Shown here: in pieces, positions 1 to 9,258 of the stretch
Layout: each line of letters begins with the position of its first letter
Numbering within the stretch: the stretch's first letter is position 1
DNA from: Spartobacteria bacterium
GTDB taxonomy: Bacteria; Verrucomicrobiota; Verrucomicrobiia; Chthoniobacterales; UBA10450
DNA: 64,000 nt
Direction: 5' to 3'
Assembly (NCBI GenBank): GCA_003167555.1
Contig: PMSN01000003.1
Coordinates: forward strand, 1-64,000
Translations under genes and position numbers: made by a program
The notes under the pieces: model-generated
The model's input: the letters and a program-made list of their open reading frames with translations, nothing else
The model's database searches: none
Told to the model about the DNA's origin: nothing

Positions 1-1197
1 TGGTGCCAGCAGCGCTTTTATGGATTCTGAATGTAAGTGTGCCTCGCGAACGATATCGCATATCTGCTCTATGGCGTCGGCTGTCACCCGTGCGCCGATG
101 GGTAGTTGAAACGTGCTGCGCGCCGCCGATTCGGTATTTTTCAGTTGGCCAGGCTCAAGCGCAATGTCGGAAAACGGACTAACTGTATGACTCGATGGAT
201 AGAAGTGCCGGTCGGCCGCCACGTTTTCGGCTCTCAGCACCACTAGTAGCTCGTCGCGAGTAAGCCCGAACTCCGAGCTGTCAACCACGCCTACTAAATT
301 TTGGAAATTGGAGTTCGTCACGTCCGAGTGCTTCAGTATCCTGATACCGGGAACAGCGCTCAATCGTTTTTCGTAACTATGGTGCTGCTGTTGGTTATTT
401 CGACGATTGCGGTCGAAGTCATCAAGCATCATCAGGCCGATCGCCGCCTGAATTTCCGACATCCGTGCGGTGGCCGACTGCATCGCCACGCCAGTTCCGG
501 ACACATGATCCCCGCGCATCGCCCGCAGCTTGGCCGCAAGCGCGTCGTCATCGGTCGTGATGCAGCCGCCTTCTGCCGTGCTTAGGATATTTGTTGCATG
601 GAACGAAAAGGTTTCCGCTCGTCCGAATGTACCGATAGCTCTGTCCTTCACTCGGCACCCAAATGCATGGGCCGCGTCGTAGTACAGCGCTACACCGTAT
701 TCCTCGGCCAGCATTTCGAGCTCGTAAACAGGCAAGGCGTTTCCCCAAAGGTGCACACCGAGAATGCCTTTGAACTCGCCGCCCTCGAGCAGGCGCCTGA
801 CCGACCCAAGCGACATTTGCTGGGATTCGGGGTCGATGTCGCAAAACACAGGCTGACAGTTTGACCACAGCAGCGACTGAATGGTACCGATGAACGTCCA
901 GGACGGCACGATGACCTTTCCCGGTGCTCCAAGCGTGTGGGTCGCAATCATCAGTCCGTTCGTGGCATTGCGGACGGCGATGGCGTGCTTTACCCCGAGA
1001 AACTCCTGCAGACGCTGCTGAAACTGAACGACCAGTGGACCTGCGAAGCGCTGTGCCGTGTAGTACCGTCTCGAAAAAATGCCTCGCGCCGCTTTCTCGT
1101 ATCCTTCCCATTGCGGCCAGTAAAACTGACCAACCGGCAGGAGTTCGCCGAACCTCGGTTCCGCACCCAGAACGGTCAAAGACGGCTTGGCGGTCAT
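1..1197 (-). CDS. DegT/DnrJ/EryC1-family aminotransferase homolog lacking the PLP lysine (partial)
   Basis: The frame is open from an ATG at 1197 to the window edge (399 codons, no stop), so only the last few residues may be missing. The fold pattern is that of sugar-nucleotide aminotransferases: an N-terminal substrate loop, AVRNATNG near residue 90, an acidic DAAHAFG segment, and the SFHAT...EGG lysine loop. In that loop the usual Schiff-base Lys is Asn (residue 203, codon AAT at 589-591). Without the Lys, ordinary transamination is not expected; it may be a dehydratase-like, regulatory or decayed enzyme. The start overlaps the stop of the upstream aminotransferase as ATGA, so the two are coupled. 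Family assignment is firm; function is uncertain. Confidence 0.85.
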   Translation of the reverse strand, partial: MTAKPSLTVLGAEPRFGELLPVGQFYWPQWEGYEKAARGIFSRRYYTAQRFAGPLVVQFQQRLQEFLGVKHAIAVRNATNGLMIATHTLGAPGKVIVPSWTFIGTIQSLLWSNCQPVFCDIDPESQQMSLGSVRRLLEGGEFKGILGVHLWGNALPVYELEMLAEEYGVALYYDAAHAFGCRVKDRAIGTFGRAETFSFHATNILSTAEGGCITTDDDALAAKLRAMRGDHVSGTGVAMQSATARMSEIQAAIGLMMLDDFDRNRRNNQQQHHSYEKRLSAVPGIRILKHSDVTNSNFQNLVGVVDSSEFGLTRDELLVVLRAENVAADRHFYPSSHTVSPFSDIALEPGQLKNTESAARSTFQLPIGARVTADAIEQICDIVREAHLHSESIKALLAP

Positions 1198-2384
1198 TCC
1201 GCTTTCGAAGGCGGCGGCAGCGCCGAGCCGTGCCGACGGATCGTTGTCAGAAGGTCGATGATCTTCTCAACATCGTCTTCGGAGACGTGCGCACCGGACG
1301 GCAGCACCATGAAGTCTTGAAAGATCGCTTCGGTGACAGGCAAGTCCGGGCAGACTCGGGGATATTCGACTACTTTGTTGGTCAGTGGGGCATAGTACGG
1401 TCTTGCGAGCACATTCTCGGCTTCCAACAGGCTAAGCGTATCCTCACGTGACAGCGGCCATGAATCGCCGATTCTGACGACGATGAGCCGATAATCCGGG
1501 CGCTGCGATTCCCTATGCTCTAAAATTCTCAACCCATCGATACTCCGCAGGCCGGCCACATACAGGTCATGCTTTCTACGATGAAGGGCAACTTGTTCAT
1601 CCACTTCGTCAAGCGACGCCAGCGCCATCGCAGCATGTACTTCGTTGAGCTTTGCATTGAGCGCGTGTCCGTCTTGGACCGTTTCTGCGCCGACGAGCCC
1701 GAAGCGCTTCATATGGTCCAGCCGGTCAGCCAACTGTCCGTTATTGGTGGTGATGTATCCGCCTTCGAATGAGTTGAGCAGCTTAGTTGAGTGCGTCGAG
1801 AATACTTCCGCATCGCCAAATCCGCCGCACCTCCTGTTATTGTAATTGCGGTAGGCGGCTTCCACTGAATCGAACACCACCGGTATGCCATGTTCACGAC
1901 CGACATCTTCTATGCCCTGCGCATCACAACAATTGACCATTGGATGGGGCGCGAGAATGAGCGCCGTCCTGTCATTCAACTCCGCCTTGATGGTATTGAC
2001 ACTGATACCAAGCGTTTCCGGGTCGACGTCGCAAAAATGTGGAACAAAACCGGCCCACGCGATCATATCGTCGCTCCTGCGGTAGCCAAAAGCAGGAGCG
2101 ATGATCTCGCTTCGATGCGGCAGCGCCAAGGCGGCCATCGCCAGCACGTGCCCCCAGAAACCACTGCTCACGCAAACGGCGCGCTCGACCCCATGAAATT
2201 CCGCAAGGCGCAATTCCAGGAGGCGGCACAGTTCACCGTCATCGGTGTAGCACTTGTTCTGATAGAACACGCGCGAATAACCGAGAAACTTGTCGATACT
2301 CGGTCGATAAAGGTTGCCGGTGGGCTTCGCTTCCGCAAACAACGGCTTTTCGCCGAACACCGCAAATCGAGGCAGCCCATTCAT
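1194..2384 (-). CDS. DegT/DnrJ/EryC1-family PLP aminotransferase
   Basis: This 396-residue protein has the whole fold of the family that transfers an amino group to keto sugars of NDP-hexoses. Visible marks are CVSSGFWGH (phosphate-binding region), the acidic FDSVEAAY segment, and the lysine loop HSTKLLNSFEGGY with the Schiff-base Lys intact. It overlaps the methyltransferase before it and the lysine-less homolog after it by ATGA junctions, forming a three-gene unit. The pairing of an active with an inactive-looking paralog suggests a heterodimer or a divided task, but that is inference. The exact sugar substrate cannot be read from sequence. Confidence 0.9.
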   Translation of the reverse strand: MNGLPRFAVFGEKPLFAEAKPTGNLYRPSIDKFLGYSRVFYQNKCYTDDGELCRLLELRLAEFHGVERAVCVSSGFWGHVLAMAALALPHRSEIIAPAFGYRRSDDMIAWAGFVPHFCDVDPETLGISVNTIKAELNDRTALILAPHPMVNCCDAQGIEDVGREHGIPVVFDSVEAAYRNYNNRRCGGFGDAEVFSTHSTKLLNSFEGGYITTNNGQLADRLDHMKRFGLVGAETVQDGHALNAKLNEVHAAMALASLDEVDEQVALHRRKHDLYVAGLRSIDGLRILEHRESQRPDYRLIVVRIGDSWPLSREDTLSLLEAENVLARPYYAPLTNKVVEYPRVCPDLPVTEAIFQDFMVLPSGAHVSEDDVEKIIDLLTTIRRHGSALPPPSKAE

Positions 2385-3094
2385 GATCCTGGACGCCCCA
2401 GCGTTACATCGAACCGATATTTGGAAGCGTCAAACTCCGCCGGCATGTACGAACATGACGCATGCCAGCCGGCTTCCCGAGCCAGCGCCTCGAATTCCTC
2501 GGGCAGATACCACACGCCCATGCGTGCCTCATGATCGTTCAACTCGGCTGCCGTCGGATTTAGTTCCCCGAAGAATCGATCGGCGCGTCGTCGATTTGGA
2601 ATATTTCCGATGAACACTTTCTGCACTCCAGAGAATCTTTCCTTGAGCGCTTTGAGCATTGCAACGCCATCATCTCTGGCAAAATATTGGAATGCACCGT
2701 AGATCAAGCCTTTGGTGAAGATCGAAGCATTGCCCGCCCGCACCAGGTACGAAACTGCATCCTCTGCGCAGAAGCGGTAGTTCGGCGACCGGGCAAAATT
2801 CTTCTGGGCGATCTCTATGAGATACGGAGATATATCGATGCCGACGAGGCCGGCGCATTTATCGAACAGATAGGATGACAGCGCTCCGTTGCCGCAAGCC
2901 AGATCAAGAACCAAATCGCTTGGCGCCAAGGACAGTCCGCTTACAACTGCATTGACGATGAGCATGATTTGCGCTTCAGCAATTGGCTCACCGTTGACCG
3001 TTCGCCTGACTTGCTTCCAATACGCATCTGCCGCTACGGATCGTGCATGAGCGTCATAATTCGCAGGGTAGTTCCTAGTCAATTTGTCATTCAA
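2381..3094 (-). CDS. class I SAM-dependent methyltransferase
   Basis: This 237-residue protein has the SAM-binding glycine-rich motif VLDLACGNGALS after about 60 residues, followed by an acidic strand (GIDISPYLIEIA) typical of class I methyltransferases. It heads a unit with two DegT-type proteins (ATGA overlap at 2381-2384), so it probably methylates the amino or keto sugar made by this group, or its product. A frameshifted WbqC-like remnant on the opposite strand lies just upstream. The acceptor is unknown. Confidence 0.85.
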   Translation of the reverse strand: MNDKLTRNYPANYDAHARSVAADAYWKQVRRTVNGEPIAEAQIMLIVNAVVSGLSLAPSDLVLDLACGNGALSSYLFDKCAGLVGIDISPYLIEIAQKNFARSPNYRFCAEDAVSYLVRAGNASIFTKGLIYGAFQYFARDDGVAMLKALKERFSGVQKVFIGNIPNRRRADRFFGELNPTAAELNDHEARMGVWYLPEEFEALAREAGWHASCSYMPAEFDASKYRFDVTLGRPGS

Positions 3095-3129
3095 TCACAT
3101 TCTCCTTGCGGCACCGCCCGTGCGCCCTG

Positions 3130-3470
3130 GGCTGCCATTTCATTTACCGCATTTGCTCGCAGCTTGCCATGGACCGACCGGACGGGCTTCCCGCCGGACG
3201 GCGGGCCCTGGATTTGCGCCAAGCTCTCTGCGAACGTTTACATCAATCTGGTCGGGGGTCGCAAGCTGTTCGATCCCGCGGACTTCGCCGATGCGGGAGT
3301 AGCCTGGCGTTTTTGGATTTTGCGCCGTTCATCTACGACACAGACCTCCACAATTTCGAGAAGGATTTGTCGATATTGGATCTGCTCATGTGGAACAGTC
3401 CCGACGCGGTCGTGCAGGGGATTCGTAGGAATTCGTCCTTGATTTCGGGTCAGGAGTCGAGCGCAGAAAC
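3130..3470 (+). pseudogene. frameshifted remnant of a WbqC-family protein
   Basis: Between the methyltransferase and the beta-helix gene, the plus strand encodes pieces of a WbqC-like C-terminus in two frames. One frame gives ANVYINLVGGRKLFDPADF; after a T-run at about 3309-3313 the next frame gives FEKDLSILDLLMWNSPDAV. WbqC proteins carry exactly this order: YINxxGG..L(Y/F), F...G, then LSI.DLLM.NS. One extra T in the T-run would join the frames, and another shift is likely near 3180-3215. No intact start or N-terminus is present. WbqC proteins belong to O-antigen loci, so a decayed copy fits here. Boundaries are approximate. Confidence 0.6.
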
Positions 3471-3502
3471 GTCGCGATATCCAGAGATAAGCTTTGGGAA
3501 GA

Positions 3503-3555
3503 CAAAAACGACAGGCCGGCCACACTGGCGCTTGGCAGCGCAGTGTGCCGGCCTG
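3503..3555 (-). terminator. intrinsic terminator of the beta-helix gene
   Basis: On the minus strand a GC-rich stem is formed by 3541-3555 and 3512-3527 (15 pairs with one bulged base). It is followed by a run of five T (3504-3508). It starts 14 bases after the stop codon at 3569, so it should end transcription of the beta-helix gene and insulate it from the methyltransferase operon. Confidence 0.8.
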
Positions 3556-3568
3556 ACGGATCAAACTG

Positions 3569-4477
3569 CTATTGCTTCGTGATGGACCCGTTGGGAATGG
3601 TGGCACCGTTGACGGCTACAATATTGTCGCCGCTTGTGGCGATCGTTCCGCCCGCGATCGTGTAGTTGGTGGTGTTGTCGTAGATGACGTTGCGGGAAAT
3701 GCGGATCACCCCGCCGGAAGTCGCGAACGCCGTATTGTTGCTTGAGACCGACGAGGAATCGACGCCAAGTACAGGGCCGGCTCCGCCCGCGTTCACGCCG
3801 ATCCCCGCGGCGTTCAGGACATTGGAATTGGTCACGGTAGCAAAGACGGAGCCGGTAGCCGTGATTCCGTTGCCCGTGAGTTTTTGGATCGTCGTATGAT
3901 CGACCTCACTGACCACGGTGCCGGCGGACGGCGCCAAGTTGATGCCATTGGCCGTGTTTGTTATGTTGGAGTTCGTGACATTCAGCGTCGCGTTGGCCGA
4001 CGTAGCTACGTTGATGCCAGCCTGGCTGAAGCCGAAGATCGAGCAGTTTTCGACGCTGAGCACCCGGCCCGAAGTGAAGTTGATGCCGTTGAGGCCGGGA
4101 CCGGCTGTCTGAAGCAGGCCATTGATCCGTATGTTGCGGATGATCACGACATCGGTTGGTCCCGCCGCAACAACGATTCCGTTGGTGCCCGCCACCAGAG
4201 TCGAGGCAACTTGCCCGCCGCCGCCGTCAAGCGTGATCGCCTTGGTGATTGTCAATGCGCCGAAGCCGCCTGGATCGAGGGCGTCGATCTCGCCGCCTGC
4301 CGCGGTCTTCGAGATGGCGCCCGGCCAGGTCTTGCAGGGCGCGGTGCGGCTGCATGGATTTGCGTCGTCGCCGACGCCCGACACCCAGGTACGGGTGGCT
4401 TGTGCTTGCGCGGCCGTGGCGAGCCCGGCCGTGATGGTAACAATCGCCAAGAAGCGAACGATTTTAGAGGATATCAT
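3569..4477 (-). CDS. secreted right-handed parallel beta-helix protein
   Basis: Starting at the ATG at 4477 gives 302 residues with a clear signal peptide (MISSKIVRFLAIV..., cleavage near AQA-QA). An upstream in-frame start at 4615 would bury the signal peptide and is unlikely. The mature part begins with TRTWVSGVGDDANPCSR and then shows beta-helix turns rich in Asn, Gly, Val and Ile (NGINFTSG, SNITNTANGINL, NGITATG). Such proteins are exported and fold as parallel beta-helices; many bind or cut polysaccharides, but no catalytic residues can be assigned. It has its own promoter and terminator, so it is a single-gene unit. Confidence 0.85.
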   Translation of the reverse strand: MISSKIVRFLAIVTITAGLATAAQAQATRTWVSGVGDDANPCSRTAPCKTWPGAISKTAAGGEIDALDPGGFGALTITKAITLDGGGGQVASTLVAGTNGIVVAAGPTDVVIIRNIRINGLLQTAGPGLNGINFTSGRVLSVENCSIFGFSQAGINVATSANATLNVTNSNITNTANGINLAPSAGTVVSEVDHTTIQKLTGNGITATGSVFATVTNSNVLNAAGIGVNAGGAGPVLGVDSSSVSSNNTAFATSGGVIRISRNVIYDNTTNYTIAGGTIATSGDNIVAVNGATIPNGSITKQ

Positions 4478-4522
4478 AGTTTGTTGTTTGGGGTTGAGAT
4501 TTCTGATCACTGACGAGACGTG

Positions 4523-4552
4523 AAAATACGAAACTTTTCGCAGCCGCGTCAA
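4523..4552 (-). promoter_or_regulatory. sigma70-type promoter of the beta-helix gene
   Basis: On the minus strand TTGACG (4547-4552) and TATTTT (4523-4528) are separated by 18 bases. The predicted transcript would start near 4515, about 40 bases before the ATG at 4477, which supports that start over the longer reading frame. The remaining gap to 4754 holds nothing I can recognise. Confidence 0.55.
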
Positions 4553-4754
4553 CCTTTTTTTTGCCGCTGTTCGCCACACCTCGCGCCTTAACCCAACGGC
4601 GCAACCCCACCGCACTCTTCTGCGATCAAAACCATCCCCTTCTCGCGCCTTTGTTGGTCACGGGACGAAAATTGATCCAGGGTGGTCTACTGCGGGAGCC
4701 CGTCGAAAGAGCGTTGGCCCCTAGAAACGGCCCTTATGTTCCGCATGCCGCCCA

Positions 4755-6938
4755 TCAGAGGCGCTTCATGATCTCCCGAATGCGCTCGACCATCCGTTGA
4801 CCCGCGGCTTGGAGCGAAAGAGTTTTCAGCATTTCCGTTTTGGCGTGCGCGCCCAGGATGGAAGCGGCAGCGCGGTCCTCGAACACCTGTCGCATATAAG
4901 TCGCCGCCTGATCAACTGACGGCTCCGCCCAGAAATTTCCTTTTGTGTAATTCCCGTGATTCTCGGTGATCTCCACGCGGCGATAGTCGACCAGCATGCT
5001 ATTTTCTGAACTCATGAAGTCGAGATTGCCCGAATACCTCGTGGCGATCACCGGTTTCCCCAGCGACATCGCTTCTGCCATTCCGAGACCGAAACCCTCG
5101 GACCGGTGCAAGGACACAAAGCAGTCGCACAGCTGAATCAGCCCAAGAGAGGCGGAACGCGAAAATAACCGATGGATCAAGACGATATTGGCGCCGCGGG
5201 CGATTTGCTCCAGCTCCGCCAGGGCCGGCGTATGCTCGCCGCCGCTCGCCTTGATCGCCAACGTCACTTTTTCGTCCGGAGAAAATGCCTGTTGAAACGC
5301 CCGGATCACGCCGTGCGGATTCTTTCGGCGGATCTGGCTGTGCAGATCGAAAGCAAATAGGAAAACGCAGTGGTCCTCGGGGATGCCAAGCGTCGCCCGT
5401 GGGATGCGCTCGACCTCACCGATTTCGACCCCGGGCGCCATTTGATAGACTGGAACGGGCATTCGCGCGCGCATGGCCGCCGCGACAAACTCTGTGGGCG
5501 CCCAGATTTCATTGATGAGCGGCGCGAGCTGGACCCAATCTTCCGGAATGGTTTCCAACTCCCAGTACCAGTACGCGATCCGGTAAACATTGTTTCGCCG
5601 GAAGAGCCCACTCCGTTCGTAGGCAGTTACGAAATGCGGAGTGGGCGCGTTAGTTAGCAACGTAATCGGATAAATTTCGAGTCCGAGCCAATCGGTGCGC
5701 TCGCCCGTCCTGCTGGCCACATCGACGGGGACATCCCGGCAGGACGTGCCTACGCCGCAGTTTTCCAAGGATTTTTTGGTGGCCAGGGCGGCCTGCCGAA
5801 GTCCCGACGAATAACAAAAGTGACTGAGAATATTAACGCCTCCGACCTCCGTCCTGGCGGATGCAGGTGAGGGTCTCTGGAAACGTCGCGCCAACGAACG
5901 TGGTTCCGCCCCGGAGAAAACTCCGGTCACTCTCCGAGGCGAAATTCGCGCGAAATCTGATGAAAAATGGCTCGTGAACCAGTGTCTGAACGGCTTCCAG
6001 CCCCTCGACGTGAAAGCTAGGGGGAACTGCTCCTGCCATGCAGGGTTCAGAAGATAAGTGAGCGATAGGCCGTGCATCAGATCCTCCGCTGACGCGTGCA
6101 AGAACCAAAGAATTTCCTCGTCGGTGAGGGCGTGAATAGCGCGCCCAAACGTCGTTAGCCAGGACAGAAAATCTCGCTGCCCCATAGGCAAGAGTCCCAA
6201 CGGGAAGAAGCGCTGTAGCGCCGGATCGTTGACGTAGAGGTCGTAAATGCGTTTATCTGGTCGATGGTCGAAAGCTTCCACAATCTGAAAGATGGCAAGG
6301 TCCGAGAGCCCGAATTGGCGACGGCCGTTTCGGATGACCCAGTGAAAGAACTTCCCGTCAGCGCCGTCTGAGATCGCACGCGGAAATCGCCATCGCAGCG
6401 AAGAGTTTTCCCACAGCATCCTGACTACGAATCGTGCAGCCGACCCCTTGCCTTCCTCGACCTGCCTGGCAGGAACCGCGCGAAAATCGAGATCATTTTC
6501 CCGAGCGATCGAGACGAACGACGGATCCCAAATCACGAGGCGGCACGGCCTCAGCGAATCGCGCTTCTGCCGCAGCCGATCGCTCGGCACGCTCTGCGTC
6601 CCGAAACGGTCGCCATATTCCGGGCTGTTGACGAGCTGCTCCATGGCCGCCCCCCAATCCGTGCTCGCACCGCCGGCCACGAATTGGTTCCAAGCCTGGC
6701 GGTCAGGGGCCCTGGCCAAAACGCAATCATACATTGCCGTCACAATCTCCGGCGGACTTCGACCTTCGATAAATCGGCCCTTCCATTCGTCGCTCTGGAG
6801 CAATTGCTTGATCAAATCGCCAACGCTCATCGCGCCGCTTGTGAGAACCGTGGCATAGATTTCCAGGCCGACAGGTTCGACCTCCCGCTTCAAGACCTGT
6901 CTGTATGCTGCTCGAACGATCTCTTCGGCGGACAACAT
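4755..6938 (-). CDS. DUF4214-containing GT4-family glycosyltransferase
   Basis: The start at 6938 (MLSAEEIVRAAYRQVL) is preferred because AAGGAGG lies just before it; an in-frame ATG at 7019 would add 27 residues. The N-terminal ~100 residues hold two DUF4214-like helical units (AYRQVLKRE...DEWKGRF and MYDCVLAR...SPEYGDRF). A middle region of unknown fold (about 115-360) follows, then a GT-B glycosyltransferase: AYWYWELETIP, the helix NEIWAPTEFV, and the donor-site motif SEGFGLGMAEAMSLGKPVIA. It should transfer a sugar from an NDP donor to a glycan in the cytoplasm. It is divergent from the aminotransferase at 7169. The acceptor is unknown. Confidence 0.85.
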   Translation of the reverse strand: MLSAEEIVRAAYRQVLKREVEPVGLEIYATVLTSGAMSVGDLIKQLLQSDEWKGRFIEGRSPPEIVTAMYDCVLARAPDRQAWNQFVAGGASTDWGAAMEQLVNSPEYGDRFGTQSVPSDRLRQKRDSLRPCRLVIWDPSFVSIARENDLDFRAVPARQVEEGKGSAARFVVRMLWENSSLRWRFPRAISDGADGKFFHWVIRNGRRQFGLSDLAIFQIVEAFDHRPDKRIYDLYVNDPALQRFFPLGLLPMGQRDFLSWLTTFGRAIHALTDEEILWFLHASAEDLMHGLSLTYLLNPAWQEQFPLAFTSRGWKPFRHWFTSHFSSDFARISPRRVTGVFSGAEPRSLARRFQRPSPASARTEVGGVNILSHFCYSSGLRQAALATKKSLENCGVGTSCRDVPVDVASRTGERTDWLGLEIYPITLLTNAPTPHFVTAYERSGLFRRNNVYRIAYWYWELETIPEDWVQLAPLINEIWAPTEFVAAAMRARMPVPVYQMAPGVEIGEVERIPRATLGIPEDHCVFLFAFDLHSQIRRKNPHGVIRAFQQAFSPDEKVTLAIKASGGEHTPALAELEQIARGANIVLIHRLFSRSASLGLIQLCDCFVSLHRSEGFGLGMAEAMSLGKPVIATRYSGNLDFMSSENSMLVDYRRVEITENHGNYTKGNFWAEPSVDQAATYMRQVFEDRAAASILGAHAKTEMLKTLSLQAAGQRMVERIREIMKRL

Positions 6939-7168
6939 CGGGCCGCCTTCCTCCTTATGGTGTCTGGCGGCCTTGACAGGTTCCCCACCAGGCTCGGAAT
7001 GGAACGGCTTCTTGATCATGCTGCGGCTAGACTTCGTTTAGTCATCCTCTATTTTGCAACTATCTTCCAATGCGCTCGCAGAAAGCCAAGCCCATTGCTT
7101 TGCTGAGTCGCGCTTTATTGGCGTATGGTGAAATTTTCCTGAGACCGCTCGAACCAGGCAATAAGTAA

Positions 7169-8272
7169 ATGAATGTCCCATTCCTTGATCTCAAGGCTGC
7201 ATATCGGGAATTACGAACTGAACTGAACGCGGCTTCAAGGCGCGTCATGGAGTCGGGATGGTATATCCTGGGAGAAGAGATCGAGGCGTTCGAACGCGAG
7301 TTTGCCCTCTACTGCGGAGCGAAACATTGTGTGGGTGTCGGCAATGGATTGGACGCACTCATTCTTATCTTGCGAGGCTATGGCATAGGTCCGGGCGACG
7401 ATGTCGTAGTGCCCGCGAATACTTATATCGCGAGCTGGCTGGCCGTCTCTTACGTGGGCGCTACACCTCTTCCGGTTGAGCCGAATCCAGAGACCTCTAA
7501 CATTGATCCCGATAAGATCGAAGACGCGCTTACGCCGCGCACGAAGGCAATCATGGCCGTTCACCTATATGGACAACCGGCCGAAATGCAGAAGATCGTG
7601 GCGATCGGACGTCGTCACGGATTGCGCGTGGTGGAGGATGCGGCGCAAGCACACGGGGCGGCTTCTCAAGGTGGGCGCACGGGTAATCTCGGGGATGGCG
7701 CTGGCTTCAGCTTCTATCCCACGAAAAATCTGGGGGCCTTCGGCGATGCAGGTGCGGTAGCGACCAATGATGACGAACTAGCTGATCGCATTCGGGTGCT
7801 GCGCAACTACGGTTCGCGAGCCAAATACCAGAATGAGGTCAAAGGGATAAACTCCCGGCTCGATCCGCTCCAGGCGGCGTTTCTGCGAGTCAAGCTCAAA
7901 CACTTGGATGAATGGAATGAGCGACGGCAAACCATCGCGCGTCGTTATTTGGAAGAACTGGCTGACGTCCCGGACCTGAAGCTGCCCCGCGCAGCCGAGG
8001 GCGCCGAATCGTGCTGGCATCTCTTCGTCGTGCGACACCCAAGACGCGATGCGTTGCAGCAACACTTGAAGGAGGCCGGCATTGCCACTCTGGTCCATTA
8101 CCCGATCCCCCCTCATCTCTCCGGCGCTTACGCCGGGAGCGGATGGAAGCTCGGAGATTTTCCTATTACAGAAGACCTTGCCGCGACCGTGCTAAGTCTC
8201 CCAATAGGCCCGCATCTCGCTGCCGAAGCGGTGATGCGGATTATCGGATCGCTCCATGAGTTCAATGGATAA
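7169..8272 (+). CDS. dTDP-keto-6-deoxyhexose aminotransferase (FdtB/QdtB-like DegT family)
   Basis: This 367-residue protein begins [15 protein letters not shown], a typical start for 3-aminotransferases acting on dTDP-3-keto-6-deoxyhexoses. The PLP lysine loop is [15 protein letters not shown] and the acidic motif is [11 protein letters not shown]; both are intact. It would use PLP and glutamate to make a 3-amino-3,6-dideoxy sugar for surface glycan synthesis. It stands alone on the plus strand, with a divergent glycosyltransferase upstream and a convergent SDR only two bases downstream, so there is no room for a terminator between the last two. The position of amination (C3 or C4) is not certain. 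Confidence 0.88.
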   Translation: MNVPFLDLKAAYRELRTELNAASRRVMESGWYILGEEIEAFEREFALYCGAKHCVGVGNGLDALILILRGYGIGPGDDVVVPANTYIASWLAVSYVGATPLPVEPNPETSNIDPDKIEDALTPRTKAIMAVHLYGQPAEMQKIVAIGRRHGLRVVEDAAQAHGAASQGGRTGNLGDGAGFSFYPTKNLGAFGDAGAVATNDDELADRIRVLRNYGSRAKYQNEVKGINSRLDPLQAAFLRVKLKHLDEWNERRQTIARRYLEELADVPDLKLPRAAEGAESCWHLFVVRHPRRDALQQHLKEAGIATLVHYPIPPHLSGAYAGSGWKLGDFPITEDLAATVLSLPIGPHLAAEAVMRIIGSLHEFNG

Positions 8273-8274
8273 GC

Positions 8275-9258
8275 TCACAAGTAGTGAGCGATAGACTTAC
8301 GGTAGTAAGCCAGGGTAGATTCGATTGTCTCACGCAGCGCCCTTTTCGGCGTCCAACCAAGCTCAGATCGGATCTTTGCGAAATCAGCGTAGTAGTCACC
8401 GATGTCGATGGCACGGCGCTCCGCCGGGAATTCAGAGACGGCGTACTGGCCACTGCCGTGAATTTCCACCATGAGCTTGGCGAGGCCCGCCAACTCTATG
8501 ACCTCGCTGCCACCCAAATTATAGACTTGTCCTTTAGTAGCAGGGTTACTTGCCGCCAGAAGGAAGGCGTCCACTGCATCGTCCACGTCGGTAAAATCGC
8601 GCAGCTGCTTTCCGCCCCAGACTTCGATTGGCTTGTTCTCGAGCAGCTGACGAATCCAGAGACCGACAAAGGTCTGGCGCGCATCCTTTATCCGCATCCT
8701 GGGTCCAATCGTGTTGGTTAATCTTAGAGCCGTGGCGTGCAAACCATAGACGTCGCTGTAGAGTAAGTGATATTTCTCGGCCGCCATTTTGTTGATCCCA
8801 TTGATATCGACTGGCTGGAGGGGATGGGTTTCGGTGACGGGGAGTGAGACGGGCCGGCCGTAGATCTGGCGCGTGCTGGCAAAGACGATTTTAACGCCTG
8901 GGTTGCAGATCCGGCAAGCCTCCAGGATCGAAAGCTGCGCCAGACAATTGATCTCCAGATCAGGCACAGGATTGTGCATGGAATCGAGATGGCTGGTTTG
9001 GCCGGCTAGATTGAAGAGGTAATCCTTGTCCTGAACCAGGTTTCGCATGCTGTAGATATCCCGCACATCGGAGACGTTGACGTGCAGCTGGTCGCGGACT
9101 CCTTCGATATTGAAAAGATTGCCGCCATACTCCGGGATCAAGCTATCCACGAGCGTCAGGTCCGCCCCGAGACCGGCCAGGCGGCGTGCGAGATTGGAGC
9201 CAATAAAGCCCAAGCCTCCGGTGATTAAAACTCGGGCCCCTTTAAAATCGCTAGTCAT
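8275..9258 (-). CDS. NAD-dependent epimerase/dehydratase (extended SDR) with Asn at the catalytic Tyr position
   Basis: This 327-residue protein has the extended-SDR Rossmann motif GGLGFIG (residues 14-20) and the family segment RLTNTIGPRM. At the active site the YxxxK motif reads NGINK (Asn153, Lys157), so the usual acid-base Tyr is absent. It resembles UDP-glucose 4-epimerase relatives, and I recall a subgroup that shares this Asn, so it may be a real specialised enzyme rather than a dead one. It is convergent with the DegT gene at 7169 and divergent from the WecE-like gene at 9459, and probably supplies or modifies an NDP-sugar. Confidence 0.85.
   Translation of the reverse strand: MTSDFKGARVLITGGLGFIGSNLARRLAGLGADLTLVDSLIPEYGGNLFNIEGVRDQLHVNVSDVRDIYSMRNLVQDKDYLFNLAGQTSHLDSMHNPVPDLEINCLAQLSILEACRICNPGVKIVFASTRQIYGRPVSLPVTETHPLQPVDINGINKMAAEKYHLLYSDVYGLHATALRLTNTIGPRMRIKDARQTFVGLWIRQLLENKPIEVWGGKQLRDFTDVDDAVDAFLLAASNPATKGQVYNLGGSEVIELAGLAKLMVEIHGSGQYAVSEFPAERRAIDIGDYYADFAKIRSELGWTPKRALRETIESTLAYYRKSIAHYL

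Noticed and set aside
548-1111. Minus-strand open frame of 187 residues
   Set aside because: It is a shifted frame of the DegT-type gene that runs from 1197 to the window edge; composition is Arg-rich and has no family motif.
3084-3582. Intact plus-strand gene of 72-158 residues
   Set aside because: The recognisable WbqC segments are in two different frames, so no single frame makes a whole protein; recorded as a remnant instead.
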